A stretch of 64,000 nucleotides of DNA from Collybia mongolica (lineage: Eukaryota > Basidiomycota > Agaricomycetes > Agaricales > Clitocybaceae). The position numbers were made by a program, and so were the translations under genes. Where the stretch lies: positions 62,001 through 126,000 of the forward strand of contig JAAXNY010000020.1 in NCBI GenBank assembly GCA_013420905.1. The letters are read 5' to 3'. This document shows, in pieces, positions 38,801 through 50,520 of the stretch. Within the stretch, counting starts at the first letter, position 1; every line of letters starts with the position of its first letter. The notes under the pieces are model-generated. The model was given only the letters and a program-made list of their open reading frames with translations. It ran no database searches and was not told the DNA's origin.

Positions 38801-40745
38801 CGCAATTTTTATTGCAGGGATACGCGGCCCCGATCGCGTTTTCCTATTTTCTTACAATTGAATTAGATTGGATAGATGTAGTTGTGTATGCGACGGGGTG
38901 GAGTCGACTACAATAGAACCGTTTTTTTTCCTTCTTTTCTTTTGGAGAATGGAAAGTGGATCGAAAATGGAACTACATATGCTGATGACATAGCTTCTAC
39001 ATAGACTCTGATTCGTAACGAACTCTTGAGCCCATTTTTAGTGTGCCCAAAATTTTTGATCAAAAAAAATTCGACGGATAAAGGAGCTGTGCTGACAGGC
39101 TGGTCATCTTTCTCGCGCGCACCATGGCGATTTTGGTGTCTCTCAGGTGCGTCTCTCTCCATCGAAAGAACTTCGAAGCACACCCCAGAATTCTTCCCAT
39201 GTCATCGCGTCTCGTCCCATTTGATCCAGCGCCGATCATCTATCGAAGTCGCACTATGTACGCTCACATCCTCCCCCCATTTCCACGCCTCCTGAGTCTG
39301 AGTAGGGAAGGACCCATTTACGCACTTGGGGGGGAGGTTATGATGCCACACTTTCGCATCAGGATCAGTCATGATGCATGTACATGAGATTAAAGTTTGA
39401 ACTCATCGTTATCAGAACGCGAAGATTTGAATTGAATGGGCTGATCTCGGTCTGCCCCCAATTACAACTTCAGGGTGGCGTTCTGTGTAAGGCGGATTAT
39501 AGAGGACCCGGGGAATGGTGGACCGTGGGCTGGCTGACCTCGCCTCTCGCCGATCTGGCATGCAGCAATCGCCATGATATCGCGATTCTTTGTATGCGTG
39601 TGATTCGGACGTTCGGATTATGCTTCTGTCAGTCGCTTTGATCTACAAGTTTGTCTTCCCTCGCAGAATACGCTCCCCGACGTCGTAAAAAAAATTTTTT
39701 TTTTTTTAATCGAAGAAAGTTCACCCGCCATCGATTGCTTGGTGGTGGAAAAAATGCTACCGTTTAGGCGGAGGCGGAGGGAAACTGTCGGTGCCGTGCC
39801 CAGAAAGGAAGGTTCAACTGGCGAAATCGATACCGCTATCAATGGCCCAACTATGTCGTGATCGATCATCAAAATATAATGATAGTATTTGCGTGATTTT
39901 CATTTCGGTGTTCGTGCGATCGGGTATATGGGCGCTAACTTCAAAGCTAACCTTGGCGGCCCTGATTGCTACGGATACGAAGTTATTTCCCTGACCCCCC
40001 CCCCCCCTTACTCACGGTCATCTTAATCGATGAATGGACCCAGATGGACCCCTGCGTATGGCAACAGGGAACCGCCAGCTTCGGTTGTCAATTATCCATC
40101 ATTGTTTGGCCAATGCCGATGTTGATGCCGAACAGAAATATTATATAATATATATTTTTAATCAAAAATTGCAAGAGCAGCCATTATTAGTCAGCTTTCG
40201 ATTGGTAACATCAGGTCCGAGTCACCACAATGTCAGATCTATTCAATGCATGTAAACGGCCAACCTCGCGCGCAATCAAACTCTTACCATGGACCAAACG
40301 ACACTTTCGGGGAATAATGCAGGTGGCTCCTGCATGAAGAAATCACACAAGTTTCCTGGTCAGCAAACGATAGCGCTGGGTGCAGGAGCAAGGAAGCAGG
40401 ATCCTCTCGAGCAGGCTTCTGGTAGATGTGGGGGAGAAGGAAGTCGAGGTAAGTGCTCGAGATTGCGATGGCTGGATAGTTGTGGTCTTACGACGATAGC
40501 AAATCCAGGAGCTGTGGTAGCCAAAACCAAAGATGGGGAATCCATCAACAGAAGTAATTCCAGGTACACAGGGCATCGGTGCGCAAGCCGACAGGTTACT
40601 ATAGTGTTAAAAACTATTTGACTGTATTAAAATGTATGAGATAGATTAGAATATAGTTTTCAACGAATGACGAAAAGCAAAAAGATAGGGAAATTCGGTT
40701 TTTCTAACATGCAAGGCCCGACCCAAATACCAACTACTTTAATCT
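35868..40745. other. Low-complexity flank and gene-free stretch
   Basis: 35868-36130 probably holds leader exons of the PP1-subunit gene. From 36.2 to about 38.7 kb base composition is strongly skewed (C/A-rich, then G-rich runs, homopolymers, CAA repeats), so ORFs here are compositional. From 38.7 to 40.7 kb only short ORFs without motifs are seen, with homopolymer runs near 39690 and 40000. Confidence 0.4.
37847..37890. repeat. (CAA)n and CGAACAA simple repeat
   Basis: About seven CAA triplets followed by three CGAACAA units, in the presumed upstream region of the PP1-subunit gene. An A-rich tract follows at 37949-37985. Confidence 0.8.
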
Positions 40746-41754
40746 TTAGTCCGTATCGTTGCTATCGAAAGGGAAATCTTCTGGCTCTGAATCCCAATTG
40801 GTGTAGTCCGTTGGCAGGTCAAAAAATATGCAATACTTATTGCAAACATGGTCAGATTCAAACTTTCCGAATGTACTTGGAATGTTTCCCTCTGCAAAGA
40901 TAAGGCCGAGCTTTCTAAAAATGTTATATTTTTTGTCGTTTGAGAACATTCGCCTTGTTTAAATGCAGTACTCACCCGTTTGTAAGGATCTGAGGATCTG
41001 TGAGAAGAGTTGCACCACCTAAAAACGGCTCGAGCTCAGTCCGTTTTGACCAAATGGATTATGAGGCCCATACCTTGGAAGTCTGCAACGTATGCACGCC
41101 TGTTGGTTTGTAGATATTGAACATGCTGTGCAAACGAGAGGAATTCGGCGCGTTCATTGTCGGCAGTATTTGTGAACTTTCGAGGTACTTGCGAAAAACG
41201 CCTTCGACGGAAACGTTGGTATTTTCGGCGTTGAACAGCTTGTGGTCCCGTGAGGTTAAGGTATTGAAGGATAATTTTTCTGCCATTTGATTGTGAGAAA
41301 TGGAGTATTCTTGAATGAACTACCACACTTACTCAGAGACTTTCAACTCATAGTCATTTCGCAGGGTTGACACCAGTTGTCGAGCTCCCATGTTTGGGAA
41401 ACGTTCTTTAATTTCCTGTACAAACGGCGCAATCGTTGTGAATGTATGTTTCTGTTGGCGAGTACCAAGCAAATTCCATTGACGACGACGCCGTTCAACT
41501 GAACATATACTAATCACCAATAAAAAATACTGAATAACATAAATCATGCTTCGACTCACCTAATCCCATGTAAGTCTTGATCAAAATAGTCCCGAGCATG
41601 CTCAACAATTTGTTTATCGTTGAGCCCTAGCTGCCAGTAATAGTGAACAACCGGATAAAGGTCATCATCAGGAGCTGGAAATGTTGAGGGGAGTTCTAAC
41701 TTCATTTATGATATCAAACTTACGAAGTGGTTTGTGCTGGTTATTACGGGGCAT
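40746..41754 (-). CDS. Chimeric protein: transposon-integrase N-terminus fused to alpha-kinase C-lobe
   Basis: Assembled from six exons, 246 residues, start MPRNNQHKPLPPDDD at 41754, stop TAA at 40746. Residues 1-135 match the N-terminal region of mushroom DDE integrase-like transposon proteins: LNDKQIVEHARDYFD, SVERRRRQWNLLGTRQQKHT, IKERFPNMGARQLVSTLR and a basic tail (RRKYQRFRRRRF). Residues 138-225 match the C-terminal lobe of alpha-kinases: FTNTADNERAEFLSFAQH, AYVADFQGGATLLTDPQI, AEGNIPSTFGKFESDHVCNK, YC. The D-x-Q-G motif (174-177) and the zinc-binding H-x-C-x3-C (213-219) are kept, but the ATP-binding N-lobe with its lysine is absent. Neither the integrase DDE core nor a complete kinase is present, so catalysis is unlikely. 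All junctions keep frame, with gtaagt, gtgagt and gtatgg donors. Function unknown. Confidence 0.7.
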
Positions 41755-44700
41755 GTACCAAGTGAACGACGAAGACTGAACATGTTCAGAACCTGTTTAT
41801 CTTTGGCGGCGAGATGTGCGGCGCGCACTCCTGTTCCAGCACCTTCGACCAAATTCTGCCAAATACCGCAATTAATTATTATAGAATATTAGATAATGAT
41901 GGATATGAGAATAAATATACCTCGGCATTAGCATCAGCAATGGATAAACAACGGTATTTTCCGAAAAACGAAGCTGGCGGTTCCCTGTTGCCATACCTGC
42001 GGATGTTTTCCTCTTTCCTTGTGCCTTTTCCTATGTTTCATCTACCCCCGGCGGGCGCTTCCGCCGATGACGGGGGGACTGCGTGTGGGCGTTACTTTGA
42101 GAGCTGACGAACGTTCTACAAAGACTGACAGGAATTTCGAATTCAGGTATGGTTCGTAGCTACGAGATGCCTGAGCTTTCTTCTAGACTTATCATTGACA
42201 GTACGTGTACACCGCTGGGCTTAGGGTCGTATCAATGGGCCCACACACGAGACTCGCCAACTCTATCAGATTCGCAAGTGTTCGGGAACAGGGTAGCAGT
42301 CATGATGCATGATGCCGTACGTTCCTTGCGCTGGTATTAACGTACAGTGACGCGTTTATTCGGTCATCGATGGCATATTGAGGTGCTCCAACGTTCTAGT
42401 GAGCAGGTTCTAGTCAACCACCCGCTTCGTGCGGCGCGCACTGGCGACTTTGAAGTAACCCGAGTCAGATTACAACAACCTCAACGTTTACCCATTCATG
42501 TTCACTATCCGAAACCTGGAAATTTTCTCATCAGGCGGCCGTCGGGAATCTTCGGCCGTAACGAAGATTACGCGAATCAGCCGCTCAATATAGTCCTGAT
42601 ACGAGGAATGAGATGTCAATTTGAGATAGAAAGATAAGGGTAGAAGTGATAGCAGCTGCTACGTATGCGTCCTCGTCGTCGGTTCGTTGAGTGTATGATT
42701 CCTCTCGGCTTTCCGTTTTATTTCCTGATGAAACAGGTTAATCCCGGTCTGGATGTTGACGCTTGCCTGAACCCATGGAATCACGAGAGATACCGAGGAA
42801 CGATTGCAGCTGCATATGACCCTATATGACCTCCAATGTAGGATTGGTGATCAGGTTCATTTGTACCCTCATTAAGGCATCTTTTACGCTCGATTTCTTC
42901 TAGTGGGTTTACTGTTACCAGCTTTGGCGTTGTCATAATGACGAGATTCCTTGCCGCCGACTGCAGATGACGTGCTTCTGAATTCACTGTATTGAAGATA
43001 CCCCTGAATTGTTTGCTGTCCAAGGTAAGGTGAACGTTTCAAAGCGCATGTCTGGGCAAGGTGGAAAGAAGGTTTAAATGTCCCCCCCGCGGCTTAAAAA
43101 TCCTTGATATGATCTTCAGACATTGCGTTCATCGCAACGCCTACAATTTCCAATATGCGTTTCCAACCCCGTCTTGGAACAGATTTACACCACTGATACC
43201 CCCACCCGCTAAAACTCTTGCTTCAAATGAGATCCGACCTCCTTGCCTTTGAAAAAGGCTTTTCATGATTAAACTCCCCTTGGGGTGCCTCCAATGCTTG
43301 AGTGAGTTATCAATCACCAGAGGACTTGCTACACTTTCTGGTGTTTGAAAAAGTGCTCAACCTTGATGGGAGGTGACACAGGGTACATGTCTCCCTGGGG
43401 TTTAAAAATATCTGATATGATATTCGGATGTTGCGTAAACTCTCGCTTGGGTGCCACCAATCGATTACCAGAGGACTTGGTAGACTCTCCGGTGAATTGC
43501 CCAACAATCTTGATGGGAGCGTGGGAAAATTCTATCAAACTGTTGCGACGCTCTGTCATGGTCAAACTCAAAAGTTGATTTCCTCAAATTCGTCTTGTAA
43601 CCCACATGTCAACTTTGCCAAAGGTCCAGAGGGCAGAATTACCACCACAGCATTGGCTCCGATCCTGGAACTAGGCTTTCACGTCAGGCAGCGGTCAAGC
43701 ATTCGAAGGCCCTCCAGAGTCCAAGCTGGCATGATCTGATGGAAGTGCCTGATACCTGTTGAGGACGGCGATTGGCAATCGAAAGTTGAACAGCCAAAGC
43801 GTAGAAGATGATCGATGGTAATGACATCTGTTCAACAAGGCACATATACGTCAGTCGGTGTTCTCGCCCTGTAGTAATCTTCTCCTGATGTCCTCATTAT
43901 TATAGTTAAAGTCGGGTATTGCGGTGATGGTCGCTTCGCACTTTGTGAGTAGAGCATTGTAGAACAGCCGGTACATTTACTGTCAAGTCTGATCAGGGTC
44001 ATCTTCTTCCCGTTCGGGATTTTCGCTGTTCTCTCGGTGTGTAGTTCTGTTCTGAGCGTGGCTTATCACTAACGGATGTCGAAGGTGCTTACTCATATGT
44101 CTGACAGTGGTAAATCAATTAAAGCTTTTCTTACCGAGCACCAGTCATTTGGAACGTTAGATTTCAGCTTTAGTTTTCCATGTTATGCGACGCACCTTTC
44201 AACTGCCAGGAAGGAAAGCGCGAGTGCCCCCGTCAGCATGCCCTCTGTTCGAGAACTCCAATCCATGCCTAATCCTCCGGTTTAAACGGTGTCACCTTAT
44301 CTCGTCCTCGAGGCTGGAAAAATGTTTTGCTGGGAATCCATAATAGAAGAACGCTTGCTTCGACAAGAAAATTCCCCCAGCTCAATCAGCTGATATATAA
44401 TCGGATCCCAGGCATGCCCCACCTCAACGTGCTTGACGCCTGCCGGCCCCAGGACAGGAGGCGGAACATTGTGCTTCGTCAAGCCCGGTTCTGACACGGG
44501 CCCAAATTACCTTCACCCCCGATGAGAGTGCTATATTAACTACGAAGGCTTCCTCTGTCTCTACCTGGTCCTCACGACATCAGACTCCATCGAAATACTT
44601 CGGACTCTGGCCTAAACTTGACACTCTTTCGCGCAACTCTCGACCTTTTTTCCTCGTAAGTAACATTGTCTGAGATTACAGACTTTCAGATCTGGTTAAT

Positions 44701-45587
44701 ACTGACATTAATCACCATTGTAACTGCGTTGACCGTCTCGTGTGATATTCTATTCTGATATGACGTGTTACCTAGAGTCGCTGGCTCTCTTCACCCATCC
44801 GTGTTCGTTCTTGCTTCTTCTCATTCTCACGGACAAAATACGACCCCACCCATGACAATATTTATGGACCACTGACAGACAAGGGAATTAGTGTGCGGTA
44901 AAAAGAGACTATCAATTGCTCGATTCCTACAACCTCTTGAATCGAAAGTACGTCGACCTTCTGACATCTGCCACTCGGACTACGACGCGTACAAATATCA
45001 AGTGAGGTAATTTGAGTACCACGATACTAGGGAATTTCTGTTGGTGTCTTGGCGGTTGCTGTGGTTAAGGATGACGTCTCTAGGACTACTCATACCTGCC
45101 AGTGTTGTTGCCTAGGACATGAAATCTGACGGACGTGATCAATAAGGCTTGCAGCATGTTGTTGTTCCATGTGTCGTAAACTCCAGTCTGTAGGAGAGAC
45201 TAATACGTTGGAGGTGGCCTGTGATTTCCCGTTCATCAAGACCACCTCGATTGCTGAACCCTTACTCTACAAAGAACCAATCCAATCAATTCGTGTCTAA
45301 ATGTCAAGTCTTCCATCGGTTGTGTCTGATCATGATGGATATGGGTAAATGATCTGATCATATTAACTTATTTGATTGCAAACAGCTTCCTATTCTTACT
45401 CCTCGTGGGATCCCTGGCTGTCTGGCATCCTGTTTGATCATGATGGATGCATTCTATTCCCGCCTTCAATTGTAGTGGCTTTGCTTTCTTTATACCCTGC
45501 CACTGTTTGGTTTCATCTTTTAGCAGACGTTGCAGTGCAGTCGTCTCCTTCCAGGCTTCTTGCCACTTCCTCTCCTTTTGTTAGACC
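41755..45587. other. Gene-free stretch with a duplicated segment
   Basis: No gene recognised between the chimera and the DUF6533 gene. It holds a degenerate duplication at 43075-43530, listed separately. A TATA-like CTATATTAA at about 44530 followed by pyrimidine-rich DNA looks promoter-like, but no coding exon was found close downstream. GATCATGATGGAT occurs twice (about 45330 and 45437). Confidence 0.35.
43075..43530. repeat. Degenerate tandem duplication
   Basis: Two copies share the block order TTAAAAATxxxTGATATGAT (about 43095 and 43402), CTTGGGGTGCCTCCAAT / CTTGGGTGCCACCAAT, ATxACCAGAGGACTTG (about 43314 and 43467) and CTTGATGGGAG (about 43363 and 43510). Copy 1 has an extra 130 bp or so in the middle. 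No product recognised. Confidence 0.5.
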
Positions 45588-47339
45588 ATGGCATCCGTGA
45601 CGCCATTAACACCTGCCCAAGTCTCGTACACACACTCATTGGAAGGAGGGGAAATTGCAAGGATCCTTTCGATAGGATGCTTTAGTTTAGCGAGTGAGTT
45701 GAGTTCCACAAAATCATCGTTTGGCACCGCACTTGACCAACAATCGCGCCCAGTTTACGAGTATATGATCACATTTGACGAAGAGGTACTATACCCATCC
45801 CCGGCCCAACCTTTTCGCTTACTGTCAATGCATGGCTAGATCAAGTACTTTTGGTCAGGAAATTGGACGGCGTCGCGCGTTCTGTTTTTCATAGTGCGTG
45901 GCTTAGCTAAAGTTCCGAAGGGTACGGCTTGAATGGGTTTTAGAATCGCTACCTCCCTATGTTCATAATGGTGTACGTGTTGAGTCTTCCACACTACCTG
46001 TCAGATGACTCATCAATTATAGGCTCTCTATCGTTTGTAAGTGGCGGGTTTTAGTCGACGGAGCCCAATTTGTTGAACCAATCTCATATCTCTAGGCTTC
46101 TCCGTGGAGAATCCTTCCACTGAAGTAAGGCTCTTTCACTATATCATATTGCTGCATTGATCTCATGAATTCAGTTGTAATGACCCCCGTTCTTTATACG
46201 AGAATCTAGTACCTAATGATTTGCAGCTGCGATTCTGCGATTAAAACTGCATTTTTGTTGAATATCGTAGCCGTCGCTGTCATTCAAGGTAATTTTTCTC
46301 AAAAAGGCGCGTCGTGACGCTAAAATCAATCATACCCTAGGAATCCTTGTAACAAGAAATTGGTATTTATTCCAAGGGAACAAAGCCATTCAAATTGGCA
46401 TTATCGTCGGGTTTCTTACATCTATCGTTCTCTCACTGGTCTTCCTCTACCTCGCCGCCAACCACCTGCACATCATTCCACCGAGTGAAATTGCTGCTGT
46501 ATTCCCGCAATCTCATATTCAAATAGAAGGTTGTCGGGCCGCCCGTCCACCTATGTTTTGGAGAGTTTACCTTCCCTCTTTGGTTCTACATGTAAGCGCG
46601 TTGATTTTGGAATACGTCACCGCGTTATTTGTACTGATACTTAAAAGACTCTTTTGTATCTCTTGACTGCCGTACGAGCGCTGAGGAATAGGCGCCTGTT
46701 AAAAGATGCTCCAATTCTAAAACGTCTTCTTCGGGAGTAAGCTATTCCTTGTCTTTAATTTGGTATTCGCCGCTCATCATCCAAAAGTGGAGGCTTCTTT
46801 TATTTTATTGTCTTTGGTAACATAGCCTTGCGAGTACTCTGATTCTGACCTGACGTCGTAGGTACATAGCTTCCGTTAGCATGACCACGATAGGCGCTTT
46901 CCTCAAGGATGCACCCAAGGTATGGCATTTTTCTGTTTTTTTTAAATGATGAGAAGGGGTGGACTGACTGGTTATATAGATCAATATCCCCTCTATATAC
47001 TCCCAGTGATTATATTCCTACTGCCTCGCTTGTAAAAGAGACTGACACCGACTGACTAGCTTCATGCTCACCGTGACTTCTATTGCAGTATCCCGCGTCC
47101 TATTTAGCATCCACTCACTGGCCGACAAGATAGGGTCTAACTCTGCTTGGCTACTAAACAACGTCGAGCTCAGTCGTGTGGGCTGGAGGAGGGGTGCTCA
47201 TGATGGAGAGCTCATCATTGACCGATATCCCGTTTACAGCGACGATGATTTGGAGAGCAAGCTCGATGGCGCCTCTCTATCAGGACACAGCTTGCTAAGA
47301 ACCACGCGTGTGGGGGTATACGACGAACCCTCATGGTAG
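45588..47339 (+). CDS. DUF6533 multi-pass membrane protein
   Basis: Start ATG at 45588 (MASVTPLTPAQV). The DUF6533 N-terminal signature is seen as YEYMITFDEEV, then LDGVARSV, then NRYLPMFIMV after introns. Hydrophobic segments follow in separate exons: IKTAFLLNIVAVAVIQGIL, IGIIVGFLTSIVLSLVFLYL, RVYLPSLVLHTLLYLLTAVR, FFYFIVFGN, LTVTSIAVSRVLFSIHSLA. The hydrophilic C-terminus ends VGVYDEPSW at the TAG 47337-47339. This seven-helix-like family is very common in Agaricomycetes and has no established function. About seven short introns; not every junction was fixed to the base. Confidence 0.8.
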
Positions 47340-47647
47340 AATGTATGTTTCTCTCTTGATTTAGTGATTGATGCTGATTGAAGGTCTATGTTTCTTTAGT
47401 ATGGATAAGTTTTTATTGTTGTTTGTTATCCCTACGTATTGCATTGGGACGGTTAAAGACAATTACGAATCATCGATTTCTTTTTGGGTTTTCAGCTTTT
47501 GCTAACGAGGAATTTATACTACACACTTATGTATGTTGTCTACTCCTTGGCTGGCACTGCATCCATACTCTCCTTAATGACATTCTTCATTTCATATTGG
47601 TTGTACGGGGTACGAGGGCCCAGGCAGGCCCTGTTGCGGTCGCTTCT

Positions 47648-48163
47648 TTATTCGATGGTTTCTCTGTCCAGGATCGGTGCTAGATCCAAGGGGAGCATTT
47701 TACAATTCGGGCGATCGATGAAATTTAACTCATCCGGCAGGACTACTTTAAGGTACTCTTCATCTTTGAACACCTAGTCGACTGTAAGTTTGGGCTTTCT
47801 CGGGAATATGGAAATGGGCGAGGCATACAGCGAATATCTGCTCATAGCTTTCAGCTTCAAAAGTTGCCATACCGTCCCATGGAGGAGGGTGCATTCCCAT
47901 TCTCTCAAAAACCTTACAGACAGCGTCGTTGGTGTGTGCCTAGAGGGACCCAGGAATTAGAGTATTATTTTTTTAACACAGTTGTGTTCTGTTCATTTAG
48001 AACCCACCTGCTCGTATTTCAGAAGGTTTTTTTTGGCAATCGCCATGGACATGAATATCTTCGAGTGGTCTTCAACCCAGTACCGGCTAAATTCTTCCTT
48101 CGAGACGCTGTCGACTTTCTTGATGAAGGCAAGCACTCTGACGCGGTCTTTGCGAAGGGACAT
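47648..48163 (-). CDS. EthD-domain protein
   Basis: Small dimeric alpha/beta-barrel-type domain found in ether-degradation EthD and in fungal pigment enzymes. Three exons read MSLRKDRVRVLAFIKKVD, EEFSRYWVEDHSKIFMSMAI, NLLKYEQ joined to AHTNDAVCKVFERMGMHPPP, WDGMATFEAESYEQIFA joined to VFKDEEYLKVVLPDELNFID, and DLAPILDRETIE before the TAA at 47648. Junctions keep frame. It is tail-to-tail with the DUF6533 gene, 308 bp apart. The reaction is unknown; no signal peptide. Confidence 0.85.
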
Positions 48164-49386
48164 GGTCCGAGAATAATATCGACGAGACAAAGGACTATTG
48201 GAAGATTGTGGGCCAACCAGAAATTGACACCCTCACCGAGTTCGGGTTTGTAATTGGGACCGGGGTAGAACCCCAATGACCCCGCGATCGAAGGATATGG
48301 GTAATCAAGGCGTAAAGGACAGCACCAGAGGTAGAGTTTGAATCGAGTTACTCTCCCACTGATACACAAAGGCATTGTTTCGACAATTCGTAACAGTATC
48401 GACGACGTTCTCTCGAAAGACTGTTTCGACACATAGAACTATGATTTGCACGTGGTCGTAGTAAACCCGTTGGACTCCTAAGTCCTATATGGCGATGATG
48501 CGTTCGGATTCAGATCCGGTGGATAGGTCGCATTTTCGGAGCGCTTCACGGATCGTGGGCGTTGAGTTGCAATCGGTGGGGGTGTGCGTTTGATACCTTG
48601 CCCTCAGTAATATCCTTCGGCCAGCGTCCACTTCATAATTCTTTTTTGATATCATGTAAAGCTTTTTCGAGATCTGAACACATGAGTTCACCAACTATCC
48701 GGTCAAACGCGTGGGGAAAGATCTAAAACCCGACAACGGTTGACACAGCGGGAGCAATAAAAATATGGCACTAGACCACGCCTACTCGGACGCCGGAGGC
48801 GATAGGTTGTTGTAGGCAAATGTGGTAAATGCGGAATTAAGCCGATACTTTGCTCTTCTGTTAAAATATGTGTAACTGTAAGGCCTAAATATGGAATACA
48901 TCAGCGATCATGTTTCCAAAGAGTCAAAGAGGCTGTTCGAGGAGTGTTTGTCATTATTGGTGCTCGGCATTTACCGAATATACCCAGGGCCTCCAAACGA
49001 CACAAACACCCATTCACCTCACGATTTCGGGGCATCCGTATCTTCTCTTTGAGATATCATGAGCGCAAGCAAAGCCACAGTCACAAAGCAACCTGTAGTG
49101 ACATGCTCCCCTCAAAAAATGGGGCAAAGAGAGCGGAAATTATTGTTAGAACGCTCAAAGAAAATTCTGGCCAATCTTCCAAGTCTGAAAGAGCTCAGAA
49201 TCCGTGTGGCTCGTGCGTTTTGAGTACCGTGAGAATTCTGTTCTTGTTTCATGGGGGTTTTCTAAGGCCTCGTATCGCACCTTCCATCACGCCCCTTTCT
49301 TTCCGCCCACCACTGTCGTTGGCTCTTCATTTCGCAAATCTTCCACTTCCTCCTCGAATCCCTCGCCACTTCGCCACAACATCGTA
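48164..49386. other. Intergenic, promoter of histone H3
   Basis: No second histone gene is seen here, although H3 and H4 are often divergently paired in fungi. A minus-strand frame at 48019-48432 contains a non-random-looking stretch (GFYPGPNYKPELGEGVNFWL), but no family was recognised. Confidence 0.35.
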
Positions 49387-50092
<706 letters not shown>

Positions 50093-50520
50093 ATGCACAG
50101 CGGACATTGTTTATAAAGTTTCTTTCTTTCACCTTTCGTCTCTATTGTGTGATGGTGATCTGAGGTTAACTGGTCACTGCCGTGTACTCTTGTATCATAT
50201 ATTGCACGCCCCATGCCACAATACGTATTTATGATGTCTATCCTATGTAAAACATCTTTTTAATACCACAACGTCGTATGATGTGGGTGCAACTGGTTGC
50301 TACGGATGGAATGGAAGTCTCAATGTGTGGTGACATGGCAAGTCTCCTGTCAGAAATGTGGTGCATACGGTGTATCGAGTTTAAGATAATTACGAATTGA
50401 TGTCATGGGGCGATGCGGCAGGGTGGCTCGGTATAATAACGGACCTAGTATGCATGGGGCTGGAAGAAATAGAAGTCATTCTATAAACATTCTTTTTATA
50501 AGTCCATTTTTGAATAAAGA
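50093..50520. other. Short tail-to-tail intergenic region
   Basis: About 430 bp between the 3' ends of histone H3 and the GH28 gene. No gene, RNA or repeat seen. Confidence 0.5.

Noticed and set aside
47378..47777. Plus-strand hydrophobic ORFs that could extend the DUF6533 gene
   Set aside because: The minus strand of the same bases carries the conserved C-terminal exons of the EthD-domain gene, and the DUF6533 frame already stops at 47339.
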